Assembly (NCBI GenBank): GCA_944472155.2
Contig: OX235279.1
Location: 161,532,199-161,596,198 of the forward strand
Length of the DNA: 64,000 nucleotides
Direction of reading: 5' to 3'
DNA from: Trichobilharzia szidati
Taxonomy: Eukaryota > Platyhelminthes > Trematoda > Strigeidida > Schistosomatidae
Under the pieces are notes generated by a model that made no database searches, was not told the origin of the DNA, and saw only the letters and a program-made list of their open reading frames with translations. The translations under genes were made by a program, and so were the position numbers. Positions 1 through 10,850 of this stretch are shown here, in pieces; within the stretch, counting starts at the first letter, position 1; each line of letters begins with the position of its first letter.

Positions 1-329
1 AGTTTTTATAGAAGGCATGAATAATTACAATACAGGTCAGATTGTGTACAGGTCAAGGTCACAAATAATGGGTAGGGAGACGCAAAAGGTGTGGGTAAGA
101 AAGAGAAAAAGAGGAAAACCAAGGCAAAGAAGGGGTTGAAAATATTATGAAGTAAATTGATCTTTGGTTCTAAATTGGATTACCAAGGCAAGTTTAAGGT
201 GATAACAAATAACTTTTGGACACATAAGACAGGTTTAAGTCTTTTTATGGCTAAGGCCTTAGCCGCGTCTTCTTATCGTGTTGTCGATATCATAAAGGGA
301 ACTAATTGCTTTAAGTTATTATCATTGTT

Positions 330-840
330 CCGTTGGGTTCCGAGTGGAACATAGTGTATCAACTGGGGCACATCTCCACGTTGTTCTGTTCTCTGCTGTC
401 CTCTTCAACTGATTATACAATTGACCATAAGCTTTCATATCCTCCTCCCGAACACATGAGCTTCGCCATGTCATCCTCAGACGCATGAACAACTCTTCGT
501 TTTTTATTCGGGTTCCACTCGAGGCCCTGGCGCGCGATGCCATTTGACGGTCTCCTTAGCCTGTACCCAATCGATCCCCATTTTCTTCTACACAGTTGTT
601 GAGTGATAGGTTCTTGGTTGCCTCACGCTCACAGTTTCTTATTGATGATTCTTTCTGGCCACCCGACCATTTGATCTTCAATATGGACTGTAGGTTGCTG
701 TTGATGGAAGTCTGCAGTAATCTGTGGGAAATGTTTTTCGCAACGCTTGTGTCGAGTTTCTGACTCACACGGAAGAACTGATTGACCTAAAATTTGTGTT
801 GAAAATCCAAATCTTGTTATTTATGCTAAGTGCAGAAGAC
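330..840 (-). mobile_element. SR2-like (RTE-type) LINE, 3-prime fragment
   Basis: Reverse-strand remnant of an RTE-type LINE like schistosome SR2. On the reverse complement one reads degraded C-terminal reverse-transcriptase sequence (arginine-rich, with a GTACAGG.. stretch) running into the family 3-prime end, which ends in the tail CCTATGTTCCACTCGG-like sequence near 335-360 on the plus strand as its complement. The same tail recurs at 1380, 9790, 24816 and 53402. There are several stops and frameshifts, so the copy is dead. The tail is seen directly; assignment to the SR2/RTE group is from memory of the family. Confidence 0.6.
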
Positions 841-1014
841 TCATGAAGACAAACATTGACACTAAGGCAGGCGATGGTAGTAAAATGAGGCTGGTTGTGT
901 TTCTGTTAACATAAAGTTCAGGTTTTTCCATATAGATTGTGCTAGAGCTTCAGCTGCTTGAAGTAGGTGTAGGCGAAGTTATTTTATGAAACATATGATC
1001 CTAATTCATATACA

Positions 1015-1425
1015 CATGACTCTGCTAATGCTGGATGACCGGAAAAAATAATAATAATATGCTCCAGAATCAGATTAGATGTCCAGAAAAGATCAGCAAC
1101 AGAGATCTCTGGGAGCGAACCAACACAGCAGAAACCGATTGTGAAACAAATAGGCAGGAAGAAATGGAGATGGATCTACCATACTCTGAGGAAACCATCA
1201 AGTGACATCAATAAAACAAGCCATCGCTCGAGTGGAACCTGAAAGGGAAGCGGCCAGTTGGTCGTCAGTGCAAAGGTGACTTGGAGGAGGTCATGTGAAG
1301 AGGAGATGAAAACATGTGGGCAGACTTGGAGCCAGGTGAAGACTCTAGCAGAGAACCGAACGCAATGGAGACGCACGGCTGAAGCCCTATGTTCCTCTAG
1401 GAATTAAAGGAAACGATAATAATAA
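1015..1425 (+). mobile_element. SR2-like LINE, 3-prime fragment
   Basis: Plus-strand 3-prime end of an SR2-like LINE. It carries a degraded version of the segment that in other copies encodes a W-I-G/H-TLR-like motif (about 1160-1200) and ends with the family tail GAAGCCCTATGTTCCTC (1381-1397), followed by an (AAT)n run at 1414-1426. An (AAT)n terminus is typical of RTE-type LINEs. It is truncated at the 5-prime end and non-coding. Confidence 0.6.
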
Positions 1426-1429
1426 TGCT

Positions 1430-2745
1430 CCAGAATTGAGCTATTGAATACTGAATGCGTTAACCATTCGATGACCAGATGTAAACAATGTGTTACTGGT
1501 ACAACCTATGTAAATGACTTAACAGGAGCAAATGAACCGTTAAATACACATTAAAATCGCAAACAGCAGGATCTTATATTCTGACTTTCCTGTCAGATTA
1601 TGACAAACTCTCCAGGTTCAACTATCTGTTTGTTTCAAAAGGTGGTATGAAAGTCCACTTATGATAGAAATATGGGCAGTGGTAGTTATTGACTGACAAA
1701 ATAGTGCATATCTATAGGAACATAGAGACCTCCACTCCATTTCGTTCCACACCGCCATTACACTTTCATCTGGCTGTACAACTGCCCACATACTTTCATT
1801 ATTTCCTCAACTATATAACATGGTCCTCTTTATTTCATCCTGTAGGCAGAAGATTAGTTACGCTGCTTCGAACGACTTCGACCTTGTTTTCCATCCGCTT
1901 CAAGTAGAAATAACACTCATGATTGTTGTGTGTGACGTATCTATCCTTCTAGAGCTGCCAGACCTGGCGCATCTAATATGGTAGCTAGGTTGACGTTAAG
2001 ACTGCTTCAGTTAGTAACACTTATGGCGATTCGAGTGTGTGTTTATTAACAGTAGTATGAAGAGAATATAGAGAGACTTAATCTTGCCACTACGCAGTGA
2101 CTTCACTCTTCTCTCTTCAAAATCCAATCGTCTGCAATATGACTCAACTAGCGCAGATAAACAAATTGATTGCAACAGACGGAATGGTAGAGGTTCATTT
2201 GAACTGACGAATTTCTTTAAACACCGGCAACGATCGGAGCCACGCTCCTAACTCCTCGCTTACTATTCATGATTCCCTCGACACCCTGGAGTCTGTGTGT
2301 GCTGTTTCTTGAATGTCTCTTCAGGTCATAAAGGGAGCTCACCGACTATTCAGTCCCTGCGATGGCCAACTAAAAAATCCAATTCTTGTTCTTCATGCTG
2401 AGTGCAGAAGATTTCCAAACTAACCGGATCTAAATGGATACTCACAATATAAACGGGAATCAAGCAAGCAAGCTAAAAGGCATGATAGTTTTAAATATAT
2501 CACTGAATGGGTTATACGAGTAGCATGAGCATAGCCACCAGCATGTGACACCAGGCGAAACACTGAAGTGATCTGAATTTCCAGGATGTCATAAATTATA
2601 CCGTTTTTACTGCCTTGAAATTAGATAGAATTGTGGCATATCCTACTGAAAATATTTATAAGTAGCATACAAATATAGATAAAAATAACAGATTAATTCT
2701 AAACAATGTCTATAAAATTTACAGAATTTTCAGGCAGGTTTATGG
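1430..2745. other. No gene recognised
   Basis: No coding signal or intact element is seen. A short piece near 2370-2430 (complementary to the region encoding the SR2-like LINE fingers) matches the sequence at 805-850, so part of this stretch is old LINE debris. Confidence 0.5.
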
Positions 2746-3010
2746 CGTGATATTCTGTCTTCATCCAAAATCCTCAAATAATAGATTTGCTTGACAGTAG
2801 ATCGTGTGACACAGTTCTTTCTCACCTGAAGCACAAATAAATCCATCATGATATCTCTGCTTTTTTCACAGATGAATGGTCATCTCATGTGTTGGGATAA
2901 GCTGCCATCAGTCGAGCATAATGCATTTTATCAGGCTTAGTAGCAACTTCCGGATCAGCAGGTTGTAAATGTATAAAATACTCACCAGAGGAAAAAATGC
3001 TATTAGAGGA
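2745..3010. repeat. Unnamed dispersed repeat, SINE-free copy
   Basis: This stretch is similar to 10520-10562 joined to 10850-11165. Shared landmarks are the GACAGTAGAT..GTGACACAGTTC stretch (2798 and 10851), the ATCTCATGT block (2882 and 11029) and the CAGCAGGTTG-like block (2957 and 11097). The copy at 10.5 kb has a hammerhead SINE inserted in the middle; this copy lacks it. The likely identity is the 3-prime or untranslated part of a Penelope-like element, since a Penelope fragment follows directly. Confidence 0.55.
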
Positions 3011-3440
3011 GATATTCAACTAGATTTCAACATATTAAATAGACGAAAAATATGCAATACATTGACGGCGAAAGTTCTTCTGTAACCAGAGTTTCATACA
3101 GGCCACCGTCTCATCTCAGAGATCTAAAAATCTGCACATAAGCTGAAAATAATATCCAACACCCAGAGAGGTGGATGGAATTATTTGAAAAGAGGAAAAA
3201 AATGCTTGAACGATACCCACGAAGATATGAGAGGAAAACGAAGAATCACAATACGGAAGATATACCCTCACCCCCAAAACTCCCTGCGCCGAAAATGATG
3301 CTATATATGTGAATGTGGCATTCAAAGGTGATCTTCTGGCCGACATCCCAAAGAAGAGAATGTCTAACACTCTGAAAACAATATAGTCTGCTGCTGCGTC
3401 ACCATCGGTATTCTCTTACCTCCCCCTTAAATGGTCCCCA
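3010..3440 (+). mobile_element. Penelope-like element (family A), C-terminal fragment
   Basis: Fragment of a Penelope-like retroelement. The plus strand near 3284-3345 reads as a degraded form of the linker that precedes the GIY-YIG endonuclease: a VNVAFKGDLLADI-like stretch followed by KKRMS. The intact version is at 8003-8689 on the other strand. Stops and frameshifts interrupt it. Confidence 0.6.
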
Positions 3441-3484
3441 TTAACTCTAGAGATAAACTATCGCAGTAATCTATGTATATCTCT

Positions 3485-3675
3485 TCACGAGCTAGGTCAC
3501 CTTGTAACCAGAAGGTCCTGGGTTCGAGCCCGTTGTGGCGGGTGCGTACTGTGAAGAGTCCCAAACCAGGACGAAACAGTTGTCCAGTACTCCCAGGTTT
3601 CCCAAAGGTTCTCTAACCAATGTCAGCTCATGATGAAATCCTGTAACCAGTCAAACAAATCCCTACAAACCAATA
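3485..3675 (+). mobile_element. Hammerhead SINE (Sm-alpha-like), truncated copy
   Basis: This copy begins inside the tRNA-like head (CCTTGTAACCAGAAGGTC, then a B-box-like GGTTCGAGCC at 3522-3531). The ribozyme part follows at about 3546-3592: stem II (GTCCC..AGGAC) and GAAAC are present, but the CTGATGA box has lost one A (CTGTGA, 3549-3554), so self-cleavage is not expected. The tail TCAGCTCATGATGAAATCC is shared with the other copies. Confidence 0.8.
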
Positions 3676-3779
3676 CTTGAAAGAATCAAGGGATTTTATC
3701 CCACATGACTATGGAAAAGTAGCGATGCATTAATGAAGAGTATTATAATTGAACAAATATATAGTCAACACTGGTCATT

Positions 3780-5960
3780 CAACATGTAAGGATAATTCAC
3801 TCAAAGTTATTTCTACAAAGGGACAAACAGAGACCAGGAAGCTTACCTGTTGTTTAACGAGGCTTCTTTAGACTTTAAAACTGCCACGTTATCCCAATGA
3901 AATCGGTATCTATAATTATATAGAAATTTTAAATAGAGAAAATGCCAAAAATTCTAGGGAATTCGTAGAAGCCTGATACTCAAGTGGATTAGCAATTAAC
4001 AAACACATTATTATAGACCAAATTTACCAGCTAATAAGAAATAAATCAAATGAAAAGAAAGTTCAAATTCCAAATCAATAAAATGATCGATAGAGACACG
4101 TAAATTAACAGCTAGCATTGACAGTGGTTGCCAGGAGATACACTTATATCATCATTCATGAAGAATTCATCAAATAAGTGCATTTTATACTAAAATCTGC
4201 TATGAGGGGATGGTGTCTAGAAGAGAGGGGACAACGGAAGCCTTGCAGTCAAATCAACCAGCTCAAAAAGAACACAACTAATTCAATGTCACCCACCTTA
4301 GCTGCAAATCTTCTCCATTATTCCAATCTCATGTGACAATGAAGACTATTTCAAATCAACCATATTAAATTGCTGCCTCGACTACACTAAGAAGAAAGCT
4401 GTTGAAAGGGAATCTAAAGCAGCTGAAAAAGTTGCAGTAAAATATAAACCTGATCAAGACACGACTAGATAAAGTTTCTGGAATTGTCCTAATGAACGCA
4501 TATCGGACTATCTAGATAAACCCTCAGTGATTCTATCTGTTGACAAGAAATTTGAAAAAATACACATTTGCTTCAAAAAGATCCCACTGAACAAATAGAG
4601 CTCCAGCTGACAAACATATTGCAGAAAATAAAAGATTACACAACTATGGAAAAAACTTCAGCCATTTGGTTCTACAACACCGCGCATGTGCGGACTGCCC
4701 AATAGTCCCACTGCTCCCAATATTAGTAAACTCTCCATACCACTCGATCGCTAAATGGCCGGCAGAGATTCGTGGACCGATGAAGCAAAATCTGCCGGAA
4801 CACCTACGATTTCGCTGATTCAGTTAAGGAATGTCAACTTGACAGAAAAAAATGGTCTCGCTAAATATTATTTCCCTCTCTCGTCAATAATGTTCCACCG
4901 ATAGAAACTGCATATTCTCTTTGTGATTTCATTTAATCCAGTAGCATCAATGTAGGCATATCGATCCATTATCTAAAGGAGCTGCTAATTTGATGCACTT
5001 TCAGCATGTACTTTAGATCCAATAAAAAACCTGCAGGCAAAAAGATGGCGTAACAATGGGTTCTCCTCCAGCACCTCTGCTGACCGACTGTTTTATGACT
5101 AGTCTGGAGAGGAATTCCCTATCATCAACTACCGACGAGTGCCAACTCTACAAGAGATATATATCGATGATACTTCTATTATTTGTGATAATAATTCTGA
5201 TCACGGAAACCTACTCCAAAACTTCTACCATGCCCACCCCAAAACATCGACTTCAGTCTAAAAGTTGAATCTGACTGAATATTCCATTTCCTCGACGCTC
5301 TACTGTAAAGAAGTGTTGATAACTCTCTAAGGAGATCCATGTACGAAAAGGCTACCTACATGGAACGGACAGTTTTCAAATTTGTGTCGCTTTAAGTAGA
5401 AAGAGAAACTGCGTATATATTTATTCAGCTGAAGGATATCGAAAATATACATACCAAGCAATCTATTTTGATGAAGAACTGTAAAGTCTCGGAGGAATCT
5501 TCATGGAAGATGGCTCCCCTTCGCCCAGAGCTTAAAACCAAAGACAGTTTCAGAAAAGATTCAGGTTCGCCCCCAAAAAGATGCTGCTGTGGACATTTAA
5601 TCTCGAACTTAAAAGTGACAGTGAAACAGAAATTCTTCGTAAACGACTTTCGAAATCTCTCAGTAAAATACAACACACTTCACCACCAGCCTACAAATTA
5701 CTATTTGACCAAAAATTGAAAGGCAAGCTGTCATTCACATTGAGTCGCATCAACATGCATATACCAGTTCACTTGCTCCTTCGTGTGAAGCTGAATACAT
5801 TTGTCACACCATGTGGCTGATTGTGACAAGCGCTCGGGAACACTACTATCCAGCCTAACTGGATAGCAAATAGGGAACGCAGTTTGTAATTAAAGCTTGG
5901 AGGTAGAACATCTGGTGAATTCAGGACATACACCCCCTATTTAGAAAACTAAAACTTCCT
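3780..5960 (+). mobile_element. Penelope-like element (family A), near full length, decayed
   Basis: Penelope-like retroelement in several broken frames on the plus strand. In order one sees: N-terminal remnants (3850-4620); a degraded NSPYHSIAKW reverse-transcriptase motif (about 4727-4760); the catalytic palm read as YIDD around 5160-5172, in a shifted frame; and the start of a GIY-YIG domain near 5745-5800 (region corresponding to CIYQFTCSCEA). Many stops and frameshifts are present, so it is a pseudogene. Penelope elements couple reverse transcriptase to a GIY-YIG nuclease for target-primed insertion. Confidence 0.65.
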
Positions 5961-6129
5961 TAAAAATCCTATACACGATCTGATCAAACCTCACCTTACA
6001 AAGTGGGTGAGGTCAGGGCATTTGGGCATAGTTGAGGTACTGACGATCCAAACATCCAAGTCAACGCTATATATTTATTTGCTATAACTTGATTCCACAC
6101 AGTATATTTTGGTACAAGTACGAGATTTT

Positions 6130-6430
6130 TAGCATGCGATATCGGTAGCCCGAATTTACCAGGCCGACCGTTGATAGCCGAGCATAAAAACCCAGCAAAA
6201 TCTAGATTGGTTGACCCGAATAATATAAGAAATCTAGAGAACAGTTTAGCTGGCTATGGCACTACATGCAACTAGACACAACCATATAATAGGATGGGAT
6301 AAGATGACAGTTTTAAAATCTAATGTCACAGGGTGGAGGGAGAGATTGATAACAGAATCTTTGTTTATCGAATCAACCGCAAATACGTCATGCAGTAAAC
6401 AATACTGTTTCACTGACTGTGTGATACATC
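6130..6430 (+). mobile_element. Penelope-like element (family B), GIY-YIG fragment
   Basis: Plus-strand frames read AEHKNPAKSRLVDP (about 6177-6219), then ALHATRHNHIIGW and WRERLITESLFIEST (6330-6380). These match the C-terminal half of a GIY-YIG nuclease that recurs at 55840-56200 (minus). The segment ends in the family-B terminal sequence CACTGACTGTGTGATACATC (6410-6429), whose reverse complement reappears at about 6980-7005. Confidence 0.6.
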
Positions 6431-6449
6431 TAATAAACAACCAAAAAAG

Positions 6450-6600
6450 AGTGGCTATATGCTGAAGTTTGTCCATCACATTGCTTAGAATCAATTGGCG
6501 GCTAGAGAATATCACTCTCAGAGTTGTTGCAGGAAAGCTCTTTTCTAGGGAACTGGGTATTCTCCTCTTAAGGAGATCTGCCAACTAGTCTCCCCTGAAA
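6450..6600 (-). mobile_element. Penelope-like element (family A), small fragment
   Basis: On the minus strand this reads ADLLKRRIPSSLEKSFPATT and onward, a recognisable copy of the pre-endonuclease linker seen intact at 8003-8689. It is wedged between two oppositely oriented family-B pieces, giving a compound insertion. Confidence 0.65.
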
Positions 6601-6959
6601 TCCAGATTCAAATACACTGTGTTCTTTAATACTGAAGTGAGTTCTCTTTTTGTTAGCTTTGATTTCAAATTCTTCTCCAAGAAACATGCGGGGTATCCAT
6701 TTTGTTTTCATCCTATCTTCCTGTTTATTTTGTTATTATTACGTTTTTAATCCCTATTTGTAATCGTGTTAGCCTGGAGCTCGACTGGAAATACAGAGTT
6801 CAGGAAATTTCTCACCCCTTTTACTGATTTACATACACGAATATACCGCTATCTAGTAGATGATGACTTCTTCTTCACTACAACCGTCTAGTGTTTATTT
6901 TTTCCTAGGAATCCAGATTCTCATACATGTGGAAAACTTAGTCACTGCGGCAGTACGTA

Positions 6960-7560
6960 ATTCCACATTAATTTGTTTATTAGATATATGACACAGTCAG
7001 TGAAACAGTATTATATACTGGATGACGTTTCGAACACCATTTAGCTATTGTTCATAATCATGTCGATTATTATCACACGACTTCGAAACTTGATTTTTAT
7101 AGTTTCCTTTATTCTTTCCTATTCGCCATAGGGGCAGTAGAATTTTACAGATGTCTAGGTTGACACGTGTTGAATCATTCCTATTACACGTGTTTGCAGC
7201 TGATTCGATGAATTAAGTTTCTATTATCAATCTCTCCTTCCACCCTGTTATATCAGATTTCAAAACTGTCTTCCTTTCTCACTCTATTATCTGGTACTAC
7301 AGCTAAATAATTTTTCAGATTTCTTTTCAATATCATGGCAGACAGATCAAGATTTTGTTAGGCTTTTGTGCTCTCCTAGTCTAACTGACCCCATTCTACT
7401 ACTACTATGACCTATGCATTTGCCCTCACTGACACACAATCATTCCAGCAGGGTATTAGATAAATTAAATTATGCTTTTGTTTAGTTGGTTCCCCCGGAT
7501 CGACCCTTTGATTGACAAAATTTGTTTCTGAATGGGAGTTTGTGATAGGTGATTGAATGT
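6960..7560 (-). mobile_element. Penelope-like element (family B), C-terminal region and terminal repeat
   Basis: The minus strand carries a degraded GIY-YIG domain (reading VEGEIDNRNLIHRI near 7215-7250) and then, toward 6960, the family-B terminal repeat including GAAACGTCATC (about 7018-7030 as complement). The same terminal repeat flanks the element at 55.5-56.6 kb. Several stops are present. Confidence 0.55.
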
Positions 7561-8002
7561 CAGCCTCTTTTATTTATTGAAATAAGAACAAATTAGTTCA
7601 GTGAAGAGTCTCTTTTCGGCGAATTCATTCAATTAGCTGTGCAGTCGCAAATATATACAATTAATTTTGTGTGTGTGTGTACATTAGGTTTGTCAAAATC
7701 AAAATCAAAATAACAGTTAGTGTGGGTTGTTGATTACATCATCAAAATAATAAAGAAATTAAAATGTGTGATTAATAATCAAAGTTGTAACTAAGTGGGG
7801 TGAAGATTGGTAAGATGTGAGTAGGGTTACACAATATAGAAATGTTTAGAAAGATTAAATGTTAGTGAGGGATTATGGAGACAATTATGAAAATAAACTA
7901 GATAATAGGTGAAAAGATTGAATGGGTTAGTTACTAAAAATTATTATACGAAGATTGCAAAAAAATTTGATAACAAAATGTTGATGACAGATAAACTTGA
8001 AA
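7560..8002 (-). mobile_element. Penelope-like element (family A), 3-prime untranslated region
   Basis: AT-rich sequence directly downstream (on the minus strand) of the GIY-YIG reading frame ending at 8003. No coding signal is seen. The end near 7596-7620 contains GAAGAGTCTCTTTTCGGC, whose complement-like match occurs at 48930-48960 beside another SINE, so it appears to mark the element terminus. Confidence 0.45.
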
Positions 8003-8689
8003 TTAAACCCACGGTAGTAGGAGGGGGTGGAGAAGTTTCTTCTGTGTATATAAATCAGGCTTTTCTATCCAAATCGCTACGGCTTCGGCAATACACAGTA
8101 TACGGAAGCTTGTCGATTTTGGAAGGCTTCTTTTGACTTTATAGATGACTTTGAACGACTTCTCCTTGCAAATCGAATGACCAGTGTTGAGTATATGCTC
8201 AATAATGGCGCTCCTTATTGCTCCGTTGTTACCTTTCCGTAGCCAGGCTAGATAGTGTTCTTGAACTCTTTTAGATAAAACTCGCACCGTACAACCTATA
8301 TACCTCGCTTCGCAAGAGCAGGTGAATTGGTAGATACACATGGAAGTGGTCAAATGCGATAGTTTACCTTTAGAGTAGTTGAAGAACAATGGCCGGGAAG
8401 AAAATGTCAGTCGTAGTGTGGCAGCGAAGAATGTCCTTCTGAGATCAGTAGATATCCTCTTCTTCAAGGTGTCAGCCAGAAGGTCACCTTTGAAGGGTAC
8501 ATTCATGTAGACCATCTTCTTCTGCACTGTAATGGGTTGTTCTTTGTAAGTCTTAGGCTTAATATGCTTGTCTATAAAACGGGGTGGGTAGCCATTCTCG
8601 AGCAGTGTCTTCCTTAAGAGGGCGATCTCTTCCTCTATTGATTCAGGACTGCAGATTTTTCGGATTCTAGTCACCAGAGATATTATCAA
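8003..8689 (-). CDS. Penelope-like element C-terminal polyprotein part (linker plus GIY-YIG endonuclease)
   Basis: This is a 228-codon uninterrupted frame and the best preserved Penelope coding segment here. Residues 1-110 are the region after the reverse-transcriptase palm, with the family signature FKGDLLADTLKKRIS at 66-80. A GIY-YIG nuclease follows: CIYQFTCSCEA (118-128), RYIG (129-132), R140-V142 and E144-H145, then HSICKEKSFKVIY and a candidate catalytic glutamate E202 or E209. In this family the domain nicks target DNA for reverse transcription. The reverse transcriptase itself is missing upstream, so this is a 5-prime truncated copy rather than a working element. The Met at 8689 is only the first in-frame one; the original protein would have begun far upstream. 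Confidence 0.85.
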   Translation of the reverse strand: MIISLVTRIRKICSPESIEEEIALLRKTLLENGYPPRFIDKHIKPKTYKEQPITVQKKMVYMNVPFKGDLLADTLKKRISTDLRRTFFAATLRLTFSSRPLFFNYSKGKLSHLTTSMCIYQFTCSCEARYIGCTVRVLSKRVQEHYLAWLRKGNNGAIRSAIIEHILNTGHSICKEKSFKVIYKVKRSLPKSTSFRILCIAEAVAIWIEKPDLYTQKKLLHPLLLPWV

Positions 8690-8879
8690 GTTTTGCTTGC
8701 GACACCTGCATTGTTAAGAATTCTATGTGAGGCCTCCGAGATTCCTTCCTTCTTTCTACGGAAGTACTACTGATGATTTGCATTCCTTATTTGTGATGTC
8801 GCCACATCATCCTGTGCTTGTTTGTCGTGCATCTCATTATTATTATCACTACTGAGACGTGTGCTACTGATATGATTTA

Positions 8880-9190
8880 TCAATAGTATATATATATATA
8901 TATATATATATATGGAGAGATGTTCATCTGAATGGAAACACCAAATAGCAAAGAGATAGATTTGATGTCAGAGAAAGTAAAAGATACAGCGTTGTGGAGA
9001 TACATGGGAGCCGTGAAAGGAACACAAGGAAATTCAACATGAAGGCAAGAAGTAGCACAACACGGAAGATTTGTGTAAATCGTGCGTTGAACATAAGGTG
9101 TACATAACTTGGGTGGGAAGAGATACCAAATTGAAAATAAACGTTCTTTGCCAAGTCTTTCACCTTCTACCGTTACACTATGGCTGCCAC
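8880..9190 (+). mobile_element. Gypsy-like LTR, solo or truncated
   Basis: This stretch is similar over about 300 bp to 26920-27235 and, reversed, to 38210-38470. Shared landmarks are an (AT)n run followed by GAGACATTCTTC-like sequence, CAAATAGCA.AGAGATAG, AGCACAACACGGAAGAT and the CTTGCCAAGTC block. At 27 kb this sequence sits just before a gag-like coding region, which is why it is called an LTR. No internal region follows here; a LINE does. Confidence 0.6.
8886..8913. repeat. (AT)n microsatellite
   Basis: Near-perfect AT run at the left edge of the solo LTR; the matching LTR at 26.9 kb has a shorter run at the same place. Confidence 0.9.
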
Positions 9191-9234
9191 TATTATTCAT
9201 AACTTTATTTTTATATTTTCCTACATAAAAAATA

Positions 9235-9860
9235 AGTACAATACAGCCAGCGGAACGGATGAAGATGTCTGAGCCAGTTAGGATAGGAAAGAAAAGGTAT
9301 ACCTTCATCAATCTGAAGTCCATTTGGAAATATTCCCCATCCAGCATAGAGAACAAGCTCCGGATTTTCAACGCCAACTTTCAGGCAGTTCTTCTATATG
9401 GGTGCGGCACTTGGCTAGCACATCACGAAAAGGATTTCTACAAGGTTTCAGACTTTACCGGCATCTGTCTCCTTCCCCAGCTCTATACTGAAGATCCAGT
9501 GGTAGGCCGGAAACAATAAGCAACAAGAAAATGTGGAAGTGAACGAACCCACCAAGAACCTATTGTTCAACAAATATGTAAGGAGAAGTGGAGGTGAATT
9601 GGGTACACACTGGGGAGACCATCGAATGACATCATGCACCAGTCAAGCCATCGCTACAATGGATCCCTTATGGGAAACGACGAGAGGGTCGTCAGTGCGA
9701 GGGTGTCATGGAGGAGATCATGTGATGTGCAGGAGATGATAAACTATGGCAATCTTTAGTCTAGCCTCACAAAATGGAACAAAGAGGAGACATGCTCTAG
9801 GTGAATCCCTATTTTCCACTCGGAAGCCAAAGACACAGTAATAATAACAATTTCCACCAG
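9235..9860 (+). mobile_element. SR2-like LINE, 3-prime reverse-transcriptase tail
   Basis: An 86-codon open stretch (9259-9519) reads RIGKKRYTFINLKSIW and then NKLRIFNANFQAVLLYGCGT, the segment between the reverse-transcriptase thumb and C-terminus in RTE-type LINEs. After a stop it continues as a degraded CKEKWRWIGYTLGRPS (9575-9625). It ends in the family tail CCCTATTTTCCACTCGG (9809-9825) and an (AAT)n-like run at 9839. It is 5-prime truncated and inactive. Confidence 0.75.
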
Positions 9861-9864
9861 CTTC

Positions 9865-10520
9865 ACTTGGAAGGTTTCATACTGCTTCTACTGAAGTTAT
9901 GACAGTAACTGAACGTGCTCAAAACTGAAGGACATGGCTGAACACTTCGTCAAAAATGTTGATATGACTAAATGTAATACTGGGATGTACCAGGATTTTG
10001 GATTGTTCCCAGTGAACTGAATAACGCGGCAGCTAAAATATTTTAAATCACAATGGTACTGAGTTCGTTGTGGTTGTCGCCTAAACTTGACATTAATAAG
10101 CATCTAGAAACACACGATACTTTAACCAACTTATCAACTGTGAATGTCAACCACACCACTACCGTCACACTGAGATAGACACATAAGTCAGTCAGTCAAC
10201 AGTGACAACAATTGCTAAACAAAATACCTGACATATCATTATTTACGAAACCATTAGGAATTGAAACCAGGAATAAATAAACAATCCTGACTGTTTATAC
10301 GTGACGTCGGAATAAATCAATCCCTCAGAAAGTTAAGGCACAAATAAACTAATCAAAAAAAAAAAACATTTGTCTAATCAGATTATCCATCGTGCAAATA
10401 AAATTACGATGACTTCACACGCGACTAAACAAAGAAGCCTCTCCAGTCAAACAGCGAAATCTCCAGGGAGTACTGAACGGTCGTTTATAGTCCTAGTACT
10501 TGGAGTCCTGCCCTAGTAGT
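9865..10520. other. No gene recognised
   Basis: AT-rich sequence without a convincing reading frame or recognised repeat. A poly-A run lies at 10355-10366. Confidence 0.5.
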
Positions 10521-10559
10521 ACATGATATTTCCTCTTCATCCAGAATCATCAAATAAAA

Positions 10560-10850
10560 AATTTCACAAGATTTTCATCATGAGCTGACATCAGTTAGAG
10601 AAGCATTGGAGCACCTGGGAGTACTGGACAGCTGTTTCGTCCTAGTTTGGGACTCTTCATCAGTACGCGCCCACCGGGATTCAAACCCAGGACCTTCTGG
10701 TTACAAGGTGAGCTCGTATACCATTAAGCCACTGGGACCCGATCCAATGGTCCATGAATTCTAACTTCTGCCAATTCACGACATAGCGCGACCCCTAGCC
10801 AATGTCTTCGGCGAGTATTTATCCTCACGCCCGACCTGCTTAATTGACAG
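10560..10850 (-). mobile_element. Hammerhead SINE (Sm-alpha-like), full length
   Basis: A roughly 290-bp tRNA-derived SINE. Read on the minus strand: a body (GCGAGT.. to GGCCATTGG), a tRNA-like Pol III promoter (A box from the complement of CCATTAAGCCA at 10724-10734, B box from the complement of GGGATTCAAACCC at 10676-10688), then a hammerhead ribozyme (10617-10668), then the tail CTAACTGATGTCAGCTCATG. It is inserted into a dispersed repeat whose SINE-free copy is at 2745-3010. Schistosome Sm-alpha SINEs are known to encode active hammerheads. Confidence 0.85.
10617..10668 (-). ncRNA. Hammerhead ribozyme, intact core
   Basis: On the minus strand: CTGATGA (10657-10663), stem II GTCC..GGAC with the Sm-alpha-like loop, GAAAC (10634-10638), a minimal stem III CAGCTG and a GTC cleavage triplet, with stem I from GCGTA before the core and TAC after it. 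All canonical core residues are present. Stem II differs from the published Sm-alpha ribozyme (as remembered) by about one inserted base. Activity is inferred, not shown. Confidence 0.85.

Noticed and set aside
6246..6584. A single 112-codon minus gene
   Set aside because: It spans a junction: the first half is a Penelope linker fragment, the second half is antisense to a different Penelope family; the continuity is accidental.
8880..9377. 165-codon minus frame ending in a Tyr-Ile run
   Set aside because: It runs across an LTR and an (AT)n microsatellite and is antisense to a LINE fragment; not a gene.
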